A program made the translations under genes and the position numbers. Below are positions 5,791 to 12,809 of a DNA stretch of 13,328 nt, in pieces; position 1 is the first letter of the stretch, and each line of letters starts with the position of its first letter. Origin of the DNA: Clostridiales bacterium (GTDB lineage: Bacteria > Bacillota > Clostridia > Oscillospirales > JAAYOS01); assembly GCA_012521525.1 (NCBI GenBank), contig JAAYMG010000150.1, positions 1 to 13,328 on the forward strand, read 5' to 3'. The notes below the pieces were generated by a model. It saw nothing but the letters and a program-made list of their open reading frames with translations. It did no database searches and was not told the origin of the DNA.

Positions 5791-7728
5791 ATGATTCAAA
5801 TCAAACTAAAGGACGGAAGCATACTGGAACTGGAAAACGGAGCTTCTGCCCTGGACGCTGCTGAAGCCATCAGCGGTGGTTTGGCCCGCGCCGCGGCCGC
5901 GGCAGAAATAAACGGAGAGACGAAGGACCTTCGCACTCAGCTTAAGGATGGGGACTCTCTGAATATCCTGACATTTGATTCCCGGGGAGGAAGGGATGCC
6001 TTCAGGCACACAGCCTCACACATTCTGGCACAGGCTGTTTTGAGACTTTACCCTACAGCCAAGCTGGCTATCGGTCCGGCGATCGAAAACGGGTTCTACT
6101 ACGATTTTGACGTAGAGACCCCGTTTACCCAGGAAGACCTGGAAAAAATAGAAGCCGAGATGAAAAAGATAGTCAAGGAGAAGCTGCCTGTCGAACGTTT
6201 CGAGCTTCCCAGGGAAGAGGCTATCGCGCTGATGAAGCAGCTGGATCAGCCATACAAGGTAGAGTTGATACAGGACCTTCCCGAAGGTGAAGTCATTTCC
6301 TTCTATAAGCAGGGAGATTTTATAGACCTTTGCGCAGGGCCTCACATTCCGGACACGGGACGCGTCAAAGCCTTTAAGCTGCTTAGCGCTACCGGTGCGT
6401 ACTGGAGGGGAGATTCAAAGAACAAGATGCTGTCGCGTATTTATGGGACGGCATACGCGAATAAGGAAGACCTTGAGGAGCATCTGCAACGCCTTGAGGA
6501 AGCAAAAAAGCGTGACCACAACAAGATAGGGCGCGAACTGGGCTATTTCACGACCGTCGACTATATAGGACAGGGCCTGCCGATCATGATGCCGAAGGGT
6601 GCAAAGGTCCTGCAAATACTGCAGCGGTTTGTTGAGGATGAAGAGGAGAAGAGGGGATACCTGCTGACAAAGACCCCGTATATGGCCAAGAGTGACCTGT
6701 ACAAAATCTCGGGACACTGGGACCACTACAGGGAAGGCATGTTTGTGATCGGTGACGAGGAAAAGGACGATGAGGTATTCGCCCTCAGGCCTATGACATG
6801 CCCGTTCCAGTTCCAGGTCTACCTTTCCCAGATGAGAAGCTACCGCGATTTGCCGCTCAGGTACAATGAAACATCGACCCTTTTCCGCAATGAAGATTCA
6901 GGAGAGATGCACGGACTTATAAGGGTACGCCAGTTTACGATATCCGAAGGCCATTTGGCCTGCAGGCCCGATCAGCTGGAGGAAGAGTTCAAGGGATGCC
7001 TCGACCTTGCCATGTACATGCTGGATACGCTTGGGCTTGGAGAGGATGTCTCATACCGCTTCTCAAAGTGGGATGAAAACAACAAGGAGAAGTATATCGG
7101 TTCGGCAGAACAGTGGGAGAATGTTCAGAACAGGATGAGAACCATCCTGGATCACATCGGCATCGATTATGTTGAGGCTGACGGAGAGGCCGCTTTCTAC
7201 GGACCGAAACTTGACATACAGATCCGAAATGTCCATGGCAAAGAGGACACTCTTATAACGATCCAGATCGATTTTCAGCTTGCCGAACGTTTCGGCATGG
7301 TCTATGTCGACTCTGACGGATCAAAGAAATACCCGTATGTCATCCACAGGACGTCGATCGGCTGCTATGAGCGCACGCTTGCGCTTTTGATCGAAAAATA
7401 TGCGGGTGCTCTGCCAACCTGGCTTTCTCCGACACAGGTCATCGTTCTGCCTATCAGCGAACGGCATGTTGAATATGCAAATACGATCGCAGGCAAGCTG
7501 AAAGAGCAGGGGATCAGATGCGAAGTTGATGACCGCAGTGAAAAAATAGGCTACAAGATCAGGAGTGCGCAGGTCGAAAAGATCCCGTATATGCTCGTAG
7601 TAGGGGACAAAGAGGCTGAAAGCTCTACCGTTGCGGTGCGTTCAAGAGGCGCCGGAGACCTTGGCTCGATGGAACTCGGCGAGTTCCTCCGCAAGATAAA
7701 AGAAGAGATAGACAGCAAAGCAAAATAA
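5791..7728 (+). CDS. thrS: Threonyl-tRNA synthetase
   Basis: This enzyme charges tRNA-Thr with threonine in the cytoplasm. At 645 residues it is full length (E. coli ThrRS has 642). Domains in order: TGS (about 1-62); editing domain with HTASH (His73, His77) and DLCAGPH (Cys181, His185); class II catalytic core (about 245-535); anticodon-binding domain (about 545-640, with VLPISERHVEYA and IRSAQVEKIPYMLVVGDKE). The catalytic zinc ligands appear as Cys337 (RPMTCP), His388 (SEGHL) and His519 (VIHR). Motif 2 is ETSTLFRNEDSGEMHGL and motif 3 is TSIGCYERTLALLIEKY. The active-site stretches CPFQFQVY and FTISEGH differ from the CPGH and FTQDDAH of E. coli, so this belongs to a divergent ThrRS subgroup. 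The ribosome binding site AAGGAG (5778-5783) is 7 nt from the ATG. It is controlled by the T-box leader and ends at a terminator. Confidence 0.97.
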   Translation: MIQIKLKDGSILELENGASALDAAEAISGGLARAAAAAEINGETKDLRTQLKDGDSLNILTFDSRGGRDAFRHTASHILAQAVLRLYPTAKLAIGPAIENGFYYDFDVETPFTQEDLEKIEAEMKKIVKEKLPVERFELPREEAIALMKQLDQPYKVELIQDLPEGEVISFYKQGDFIDLCAGPHIPDTGRVKAFKLLSATGAYWRGDSKNKMLSRIYGTAYANKEDLEEHLQRLEEAKKRDHNKIGRELGYFTTVDYIGQGLPIMMPKGAKVLQILQRFVEDEEEKRGYLLTKTPYMAKSDLYKISGHWDHYREGMFVIGDEEKDDEVFALRPMTCPFQFQVYLSQMRSYRDLPLRYNETSTLFRNEDSGEMHGLIRVRQFTISEGHLACRPDQLEEEFKGCLDLAMYMLDTLGLGEDVSYRFSKWDENNKEKYIGSAEQWENVQNRMRTILDHIGIDYVEADGEAAFYGPKLDIQIRNVHGKEDTLITIQIDFQLAERFGMVYVDSDGSKKYPYVIHRTSIGCYERTLALLIEKYAGALPTWLSPTQVIVLPISERHVEYANTIAGKLKEQGIRCEVDDRSEKIGYKIRSAQVEKIPYMLVVGDKEAESSTVAVRSRGAGDLGSMELGEFLRKIKEEIDSKAK

Positions 7729-7750
7729 GCTGTCCATTGACAATGTCAGA

Positions 7751-7787
7751 CGCCTTCAGGCGCTTAGCCTGAAGGCGTTGAGTTTTG
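7751..7787 (+). terminator. Intrinsic terminator after thrS
   Basis: CGCCTTCAGGC (7751-7761) pairs perfectly with GCCTGAAGGCG (7767-7777) around loop GCTTA, followed by a moderate T-rich tail TTGAGTTTT. It starts 22 bp after the thrS stop. It may also slow transcription arriving from the convergent pilus operon, but there is no T-run on that side. Confidence 0.8.
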
Positions 7788-7794
7788 CCGTTGC

Positions 7795-7872
7795 TCACCG
7801 GCTTTGCGAACGGGAGATGCAGTCATCCGTTCTTCCGAGTTGCCTCAAGAATACGTCACTGGCTTTGCAAAC
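7795..7872. repeat. Imperfect 17-bp direct repeat in the convergent intergenic gap
   Basis: TCACCGGCTTTGCGAAC (7795-7811) and TCACTGGCTTTGCAAAC (7856-7872) match at 15 of 17 positions, 61 bp apart. They lie between the thrS terminator and the end of the last pilin gene. The function is unknown. Nothing else convincing is visible in 7778-7886. Confidence 0.5.
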
Positions 7873-7886
7873 TGTGGACGCAGGTG

Positions 7887-8081
7887 TCACCAGGTCAGGA
7901 TCGACTCAACGATTTCGGACAATCTGTCTATAAAACCTGCGTCAAATACTGCCATGAATGCGGTGAGTATGATTGCCCCAATTACAAACGAGAGTGCTAT
8001 CAGGATCATCTTCTGGAAGTATAGGTCGCCGCGCTCATCCATGAGCAGGATCTTGAGCTGTCTGATACCTGTCTGCTTCAT
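7887..8081 (-). CDS. Small pilin-like protein, second of a tandem pair (Tad-type)
   Basis: This 64-residue protein has a short basic leader, then LMDERG at 13-18, a YFQ segment, one hydrophobic helix (about 25-46, including SFVIGAIILTAF) and a short C-terminus. The Gly18 followed by DLYFQ resembles the class III prepilin cleavage site G|xxxxE, but +5 is Gln rather than Glu. The helix core SFVIGAIIL is identical to that of the upstream 75-residue protein, so the two are tandem paralogues. They resemble small clostridial membrane proteins that I recall as DUF6133, found in Tad-like loci. The ATG at 8081 has only a weak ribosome binding site. An upstream in-frame extension to 8210 would overlap the previous gene and is unlikely. 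It lies 22 bp after the previous gene and is the last gene of the operon. Its role as major or minor pilin is inferred. Confidence 0.7.
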   Translation of the reverse strand: MKQTGIRQLKILLMDERGDLYFQKMILIALSFVIGAIILTAFMAVFDAGFIDRLSEIVESILTW

Positions 8082-8103
8082 ATTATTGGACCACTCGAAA
8101 TAT

Positions 8104-8331
8104 CTAACCTGATGTCGGAATGGGAGGTAAGGTTGCTCCGGCGCTGTTGAACCAGTTCTTTGCGGTTTTTTCCAACCAGACACCGATAGTAGTGTCGAAG
8201 ACACCGGCAAGCGCTGAAAGGATAATGGCTCCTATAACAAAGGAAATGACGATCTGCAGTGCACTGTCGAATTTGGTCTCGCCCTTTTCGGACTTTAAGA
8301 GATGATAGACTTTTACTGCAAGGTTCAGCAT
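8104..8331 (-). CDS. Small pilin-like protein, first of a tandem pair (Tad-type)
   Basis: This 75-residue protein has a leader (LNLAVKVYHLLKSEKG), then ETKFD, a hydrophobic helix (about 23-45, QIVISFVIGAIILSALAG), and a C-terminal tail EKTAKNWFNSAG with extra Pro residues at the end. Gly17 followed by ETKFD places Asp at +5 of the prepilin-type site. The ATG at 8331 follows GGGGTGG (8336-8342), the same style of ribosome binding site as tadA. The WFNSAG end and the helix resemble the small clostridial proteins I recall as DUF6133, which sit beside Tad platform genes. It is likely a structural pilin or a small membrane component of the apparatus. The preceding 98 bp gap after the TadC gene contains a palindrome, so the two pilin genes may also have their own transcript. 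Confidence 0.74.
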   Translation of the reverse strand: MLNLAVKVYHLLKSEKGETKFDSALQIVISFVIGAIILSALAGVFDTTIGVWLEKTAKNWFNSAGATLPPIPTSG

Positions 8332-8386
8332 GTATCCACCCCATTATGATGTATTTTTTTTGCTGTATTGGCGACCTTATGCCTTC

Positions 8387-8399
8387 GAATACTGTATTC
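8387..8399. repeat. 13-bp perfect palindrome upstream of the pilin pair
   Basis: GAATACTGTATTC is a 6+1+6 inverted repeat in the gap between the TadC-like gene (ends 8430) and the first pilin gene (starts 8331). It could be an operator or a short RNA hairpin. No T-run follows, and I could not find a convincing promoter in this gap. Confidence 0.4.
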
Positions 8400-8429
8400 T
8401 GCATCAAAAATACTGATTGAGCTCCGATA

Positions 8430-9314
8430 TTAAGAGAAAAACCTGCTTAGGCTTTCGGATATGAGGATAAAGACAGGTGTAAAGAACAGCAGAGCAATAG
8501 CAGCGTAGATCACGATCATGCTCTTGCGCATCCTGCGCGGTATCTTTCGCACTTCAAGCCTCAGCCTGTTTATCTCCAGTTCGGTGAAATCCTTTTCAAG
8601 CATCTCAAAGTAGTACCTCATATCGTCACCGTTATATACCCCGATAAGGCCGCGAATAAGCATTGACAGATGCTCGCTGTTATACCTGCTGCCCATTCTG
8701 AGAAGTGCCGATTCAAAATTTGATGTCTTAATATCCGCAATCGTTGCGCTTAGTTCCTCGGCAAACGCTTCGCTTATGGATCTGTAGCGTTCCAGGAGGA
8801 GCATGATGTTGCCGTTAGTGGCAAGGCCTTGCTTGATGTAGGAAGCCAGTCTCGGCAGTTCCCGTTCGATTCCCCGGGATCTCTCCATGTCGTTCAATTC
8901 CAGGCTTCTGTATCTTGATATCATATGGCAGACTGATATAAAGAAAACCGCGGCGCAAATAATGCGGGAAAAGAAAAACAGGGGAACGCAGAAAGAAGCA
9001 AGGATAAGTCCCTCGGAAATGATGTTTGCGGTGAACTGCTCAGGAGTAGAGGCAACTTTTGCATTCCTCAGCAAGTTTTGAAGCTTAACATACCGCAGTC
9101 TGCTTAACCGGATCAGCGGCATGATATGCCGGGAAAGCCATGAAACCGGGGACTGCAAAATGTTCAGGTAAGAACTTTTTCTGCCGGATCTGAAAAAACG
9201 GTCGATCGTCCGGTTAGCATTTGTGCCTGTGAACGGGAAAATGCCCGAAAGCAGAACGTATATGCCGATCAACGAGACAATGTACAGTAAAATGCAGTAC
9301 ATTTCATTCCTCAT
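8430..9314 (-). CDS. tadC: TadC-like inner-membrane platform protein (T2SS GspF family)
   Basis: This is a 294-residue membrane protein of the type II secretion F / Tad platform type. It has a helix near the N-terminus (about 6-27), one or two helices at about 102-132 (LILASFCVPLFFFSRIICAA), a long soluble helical region (about 140-262) with ERELPRLASYIKQGLATNGN, and a C-terminal helix pair (about 264-289). The ELPRLASYIKQGLATNGN block matches the family pattern in which a helix contacts the ATPase. The ATG at 9314 follows AGAGG (9318-9322) at a 3-nt spacing. It lies 33 bp after the TadB-like gene, so the two form the usual TadB/TadC pair. Assigning B versus C rests on order alone. In a Gram-positive cell the pair would sit in the cytoplasmic membrane. 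Confidence 0.78.
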   Translation of the reverse strand: MRNEMYCILLYIVSLIGIYVLLSGIFPFTGTNANRTIDRFFRSGRKSSYLNILQSPVSWLSRHIMPLIRLSRLRYVKLQNLLRNAKVASTPEQFTANIISEGLILASFCVPLFFFSRIICAAVFFISVCHMISRYRSLELNDMERSRGIERELPRLASYIKQGLATNGNIMLLLERYRSISEAFAEELSATIADIKTSNFESALLRMGSRYNSEHLSMLIRGLIGVYNGDDMRYYFEMLEKDFTELEINRLRLEVRKIPRRMRKSMIVIYAAIALLFFTPVFILISESLSRFFS

Positions 9315-9347
9315 GAACCTCTATGTTCCTGTTATAGTGTCTTTCAC

Positions 9348-10226
9348 TCACGAGAACCTTACGGGAACCGAACAGCGAATAATGCTGGACAGGCCGTAAA
9401 TGAGAGCGAAAATTCCGAATGCGACCGCAAATTTCCCAAGGGGATGCGAAAAGAAATATGAAAACCAGTCATAGTTTACAAGGTAGATAAGGGGCAAAGT
9501 GAATACCAGCAGGAAAAGCATCAGGATGTACTGGGTAAGTATTTCGTGAGTTTCGGTTTCAATGTTGTCCTGAATGATGCGGATCGCGGACAGCCTTGAT
9601 ACGATCGCTACCAAATCTTCCTTATGTACACTGTTGTTATACGCCTTGACGAGAGAAGAGCACCATTCCATGAATATCGGATGGTTTATTTTGCGCGACA
9701 TGTTCAGGATGCAGGTCTCCATGTTTGCGTTAACATTGCTTTCGGCAAGAAATCCTTCAAAAACGTCCCTGATAAGCGGATCCAAGTACGACAGGTTTTC
9801 CGTAACGGCTGCAACTATGTTACTGCTGCGCATATAAGAAGAAGTAATGAGGGCAAGTGCGCTTTCGAGCTGTAGCGAAATGTGTTTGTCATATTTTATT
9901 GAATATACTTTTGCGTTCCATACAGGGACAAGAAATCCTAACGCAGCAGTGAAAGGCAGAGCCATCGTATTTTTGAGGATCAGGTTGCCGGCAATAATTC
10001 CTGCGACGGCCAGAAGGATGCTTTTTACGATCAGGAACTGCAAATCTCCTTCACGTCCGGATTCGCGCAATAATTTCACGAGAGCTTCATATTCCCTCAT
10101 GTGCCAGGGCTTCTTGCCCTGTATCCCACGCAAAACCTGTTTTAGCGTTTGCTTTTTGCCGGATCGCAATTTCAGTATTTGAAAAGAGCTTTTGACAAGC
10201 ACATCTTCTGTCTTGATCGTACTCAC
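9348..10226 (-). CDS. tadB: TadB-like inner-membrane platform protein (T2SS GspF family)
   Basis: This 292-residue protein has a soluble basic N-terminus (1-60), two helices at about 63-103 (LIVKSILLAVAGIIAG and PFTAALGFLVPVW), a helical cytoplasmic domain (about 110-228: HISLQLESALALITSSYMRS, ETCILNMSRKINHPIFMEW) and two C-terminal helices at about 231-251 and 264-283. That arrangement and QLESALALITSSYMRSSNIV fit the TadB/GspF fold. The GTG at 10226 has GGGA directly against it, which is too close for an ordinary ribosome binding site. Instead it overlaps the TGA of a 16-codon ORF as GTGA, so translation is probably coupled. A later GTG at 10202 is possible but lacks a ribosome binding site. 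It is followed by the TadC-like gene. Confidence 0.78.
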   Translation of the reverse strand: MSTIKTEDVLVKSSFQILKLRSGKKQTLKQVLRGIQGKKPWHMREYEALVKLLRESGREGDLQFLIVKSILLAVAGIIAGNLILKNTMALPFTAALGFLVPVWNAKVYSIKYDKHISLQLESALALITSSYMRSSNIVAAVTENLSYLDPLIRDVFEGFLAESNVNANMETCILNMSRKINHPIFMEWCSSLVKAYNNSVHKEDLVAIVSRLSAIRIIQDNIETETHEILTQYILMLFLLVFTLPLIYLVNYDWFSYFFSHPLGKFAVAFGIFALIYGLSSIIRCSVPVRFS

Positions 10227-10273
10227 TCCCTTGTTGGGTACTGATAGGCCAACTCATTTATTCCATTTGCCAT
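10223..10273 (-). CDS. 16-residue small ORF coupled to the TadB-like gene
   Basis: ATG at 10273-10271, stop TGA at 10225-10223, encoding MANGINELAYQYPTRE. It has a well-placed ribosome binding site AAGGA (10280-10284, 6 nt before ATG). Its stop overlaps the GTG start of the TadB-like gene in a GTGA sequence. It fills the gap after the second TadE-like gene almost exactly. It could be a translated leader that couples TadB synthesis to the upstream genes, or a tiny peptide. I know of no family for it. A frameshift that split the N-terminus of TadB is an alternative. Confidence 0.45.
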   Translation of the reverse strand: MANGINELAYQYPTRE

Positions 10274-10294
10274 TATGATTCCTTCGCAGCCCGG

Positions 10295-10873
10295 TCATTT
10301 TTCTGCCAGGGCAAACTCATACATCAGTTCCTTTACATATACCTGTATGGTGTTTCCGAAGATCACGATCGGAATTTCAAGAGTTGCAATGACGCTCCCG
10401 GTGTCATTTTCGTATGCGAATTTAAAGTCTGATATAGTAAATGCGGGAGCATCCGAAGAAACTGCTTCTTTACGGATCGCCTGACGATCCGGATCCAAAC
10501 TGCATCGGAGCGACTCCGCAAGGTCCGAAACGAACTCCCTTTTCAGATGTTCCCTTGCCGAAGGATCGGACGGATCGTTTATCCGTTGTTCGATATAATC
10601 CATGTTTGATTCGGTGACAGCATCGTAGTTTTCCTTTCGGATCGCAGTAAGGAGATCCGCGCCGCACCTCTCAAAGGCATGGTCGATATCGTGGGCCAAT
10701 ATCACGATTCTCAAAGCAAATATAAGTAATGAGAGGATCATAATCATGATAATAAGGAAAACAGTCAGAATTATGTATATCGAACCCGACGGGCAGCGTA
10801 TCTTATGATCTTGTCCGTTTCCAGGCCTTATACTTCCGTTTCCGCTGTATCTACGTCTTCCAATACCGTTCAC
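10295..10873 (-). CDS. TadE-like pseudopilin, second (divergent N-terminal site)
   Basis: This 192-residue protein has an N-terminal basic stretch, then CPSG (27-30), a long hydrophobic helix (about 32-60, IYIILTVFLIIMIMILSLLI) and a soluble C-terminal domain ending in a beta-rich part (FKFAYENDTGSVIATLEIPI, FGNTIQVYVKELMYEF). This is the layout of TadE/TadF-type minor pseudopilins. Gly30 precedes SIYII, so the +5 residue is Ile rather than Glu, and processing is uncertain. The start is GTG at 10873 with GGTGGGG (10878-10884). The first 23 bp overlap the end of the previous gene, implying coupled translation. There is no detectable sequence identity with the neighbouring pseudopilin beyond layout, so the family name is tentative. 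Confidence 0.62.
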   Translation of the reverse strand: MNGIGRRRYSGNGSIRPGNGQDHKIRCPSGSIYIILTVFLIIMIMILSLLIFALRIVILAHDIDHAFERCGADLLTAIRKENYDAVTESNMDYIEQRINDPSDPSAREHLKREFVSDLAESLRCSLDPDRQAIRKEAVSSDAPAFTISDFKFAYENDTGSVIATLEIPIVIFGNTIQVYVKELMYEFALAEK

Positions 10874-11348
10874 AAGTCCCCACCATTTCGGATTCCAAAC
10901 GTATTTTTACAACTTCGGCTTTACCAAAGCTGAACAGGGTCTTTTCGCCGTACACGCGAAGGCGTACCTGGTCTCCAAGCTGCACTTTTCTTGTACCTGT
11001 TATGAATTGGGCTTCCCATTCGACAACGACGCTTTCACCAAGCCTCTCTTCGATTTCGGAAATCATGCCGTCAGCTGCGTGGTCAATTTCACCGCGAATT
11101 TGGACATGACGCACTATTGCAGCGGTTTTTCTGTCCAGCCAGAATTTCAACTGTATGGCGGATATGACCTGAAGTGTGGCCGATAGAAGCATGATGAACA
11201 GCACCATGCAGATAAGGAATTCAAAGTACACATCCCCTCTTTCGTTCATCAGAACATCAGGATATCGTTGCCTTTTGAAAACCGGCTGAACTTCCGTGCT
11301 AACACTCTTTTTATGCATCATTGACCGATCCATGACTATACAACTCAT
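10851..11348 (-). CDS. TadE-like pseudopilin (DUF4320-like)
   Basis: This protein has about 165 residues. After a leader of about 38 residues it carries LMNERG then DVYFEF: Gly38 followed by Glu at +5 (E43) and Phe at +6, an exact class III prepilin site G|xxxxEF. Next come a hydrophobic helix (about 45-66, FLICMVLFIMLLSATLQVIS) and a soluble domain with RLGESVVVEWEAQF and VRLRVYGEKTLFSFG. It resembles clostridial TadE-like proteins that I recall as DUF4320. The start is uncertain: ATG 11348 (used here), TTG 11354, or ATG at 11333 or 11321, all with weak ribosome binding sites. A start at 11249 (MNERGD) would remove the leader. It begins about 10 bp after the tadA stop, within 11-bp tandem repeats. 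Confidence 0.72.
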   Translation of the reverse strand: MSCIVMDRSMMHKKSVSTEVQPVFKRQRYPDVLMNERGDVYFEFLICMVLFIMLLSATLQVISAIQLKFWLDRKTAAIVRHVQIRGEIDHAADGMISEIEERLGESVVVEWEAQFITGTRKVQLGDQVRLRVYGEKTLFSFGKAEVVKIRLESEMVGTCERYWKT

Positions 11349-11380
11349 TTTCAACTCATCTATAACTCATTTATAACTCT
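11342..11380. repeat. 11-bp tandem repeats across the tadA stop and the TadE-like gene start
   Basis: On the minus strand ATGAGTT recurs at an exact 11-bp period: the AACTCAT complement starts at 11342, 11353 and 11364, with a truncated fourth AACTC at 11375. The units read GAGTTATAA, ATGAGTTATAG, ATGAGTTGAAA and ATGAGTTGTAT. They include the last tadA codons and stop, and two ATG candidates for the next gene. Confidence 0.65.
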
Positions 11381-12745
11381 GGCAGGCATCCCGTTATTGA
11401 GAAGCCTTCTCTTTAACGCATCCGAAACACTGCCGCACTTTATGAATTCCCCGCGAACTTCAATAATGTTTCCGTCAATGTCAGTGACGTTATCCTGAAC
11501 CTGAAATGTGTAAAGTTCGTTATAATGTATTTTGCCGTCGATGAAGCTGCCCTCTAATATGGACTGCACCCGCCGCTTATTATCGCCATACTGCTTGATA
11601 TATACGATGATCGGGTAGGCTTCGACCATAAGCCTCAGCATCAGGTTTTCGTCCAGGTTATACTTTCGGATACCGAGAGTATACATCCTGTGATAAGCAT
11701 CATATGCGTTGTTTGTGTGGATAGTAGTCAATACCGTATGTCCGGTCCTTGCCGTCTCCTGGGCTATGAAGGCTTCTTCGGAGACCATTTCTCCTACGAC
11801 GACAAGATCCGGATCAAATTTGAGTATCAGGTCCAGCAGAGCCTGGAGGTCTATGTTCAGGTGGCTGTCTCTGTGCGGGCGGGTTTGAAGGTGGACTACA
11901 TTGTTAATGATTTTGCCGTTTTTGTCCCTGCGTACAAGATCGAACTCGCGAGTTCCGGCTTCTATCGTTATGATCCTGGTGCGCTTATCCATTTCCATCA
12001 AAAGGGCATTTACCGCCGTTGTTTTTCCGGAACCGGTACCGCCGCAGAAGCACACCGAAATGCCGTGTGTGATGAGCTGTTTCAGCATCATGAACCCGTC
12101 GGACGTGAACATCCCGCTTTGGACGAGCTGTCCGACGGTATGTTTTTTTGTGTGGATGAACCTGATCGACGCCGCTACGCCCGCGCCTTTGTCCGCGACG
12201 GGAGGAATTGCCGCGGCGATCCTGATATTGTTTCCGATATTGCTTACCTCGATCAACATGTTGTCGTCGAGATACTTGTTGTTCAGGTAAAAGATCCTCT
12301 GAAGGACGTCCCTGGCATGGGAGGGGCTGTGAAACCGGGCGTCAATGAGCTCGCGGGTGCCGTTTGCATATCGTATCTCGACACTGTCCCACGAGTTTAT
12401 GTTTATTTCCTCGATCTCCGAGCCCCTTTCAAAATAGCTGTTCAGGAAGCCGTACCCCGTCATATCGTCAAAGATCCTTTTTGCAAGGACGGATGTGTCT
12501 CCGGGAAGCCGAAGGTTGCGTGCCAGGAACTGCCGGATGAGGCTCAGCAGGGTGTTTTTGTCAGACTCAACCCCGAAAAGGGAACGCCGAAGCTCACTTA
12601 TCCTTTCCGTAGTGATATATTGCTGAGCTTTTTCGAATATAGCGATATATTCCTGCTCCGATATCAGGCGATCTGGACCTGACGGTGCCGTCTCAAGGCC
12701 GGAGTTTTGCGTTCCGATTAACCTGTTATAAATAGTCTTGCTCAT
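11360..12745 (-). CDS. tadA: TadA/CpaF-family secretion ATPase
   Basis: This is a hexameric ATPase that would power pilus assembly at the membrane, 461 residues from the ATG at 12745. The core shows Walker A GGTGSGKT (235-242), an Asp-box-like segment IITIEAGTREFDL (258-270), Walker B DLVVVGEM (313-320) and a His box TGHTVLTTIHTNNAYDA (334-350), all in CpaF order. Upstream are the N-terminal helical region and the PAS-like segment IEEININSWDSVEIRYANG (111-129). The start follows GGGGTGG (12751-12757). An in-frame TTG at 12766 adds seven residues and is less likely. The residues after Walker B, EMVSEEAF, differ from the usual VRGGEA. It lies 64 bp after the TadZ-like gene. Long plus-strand frames over this gene are antisense shadows. 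Confidence 0.92.
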   Translation of the reverse strand: MSKTIYNRLIGTQNSGLETAPSGPDRLISEQEYIAIFEKAQQYITTERISELRRSLFGVESDKNTLLSLIRQFLARNLRLPGDTSVLAKRIFDDMTGYGFLNSYFERGSEIEEININSWDSVEIRYANGTRELIDARFHSPSHARDVLQRIFYLNNKYLDDNMLIEVSNIGNNIRIAAAIPPVADKGAGVAASIRFIHTKKHTVGQLVQSGMFTSDGFMMLKQLITHGISVCFCGGTGSGKTTAVNALLMEMDKRTRIITIEAGTREFDLVRRDKNGKIINNVVHLQTRPHRDSHLNIDLQALLDLILKFDPDLVVVGEMVSEEAFIAQETARTGHTVLTTIHTNNAYDAYHRMYTLGIRKYNLDENLMLRLMVEAYPIIVYIKQYGDNKRRVQSILEGSFIDGKIHYNELYTFQVQDNVTDIDGNIIEVRGEFIKCGSVSDALKRRLLNNGMPARVINEL

Positions 12746-12809
12746 TTGATCCACCCCGCGATACAAGGTTTATCAAGCAGGATATGGTTATCCGAGGATC
12801 AAAAGAAGA

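Noticed and set aside
7761..7825. 20-codon minus-strand frame MTASPVRKAG... after the last pilin gene
   Set aside because: Only a weak ribosome binding site, low-complexity product, and it ends inside the thrS terminator stem.
7785..8024. 79-codon plus-strand frame with several Cys residues
   Set aside because: It overlaps the small pilin gene on the other strand, has no ribosome binding site, and follows directly on the thrS terminator.
11690..12682. 330-codon plus-strand open frame
   Set aside because: It is exactly antisense to tadA, whose protein has all ATPase motifs. The translated product has no recognisable domain.
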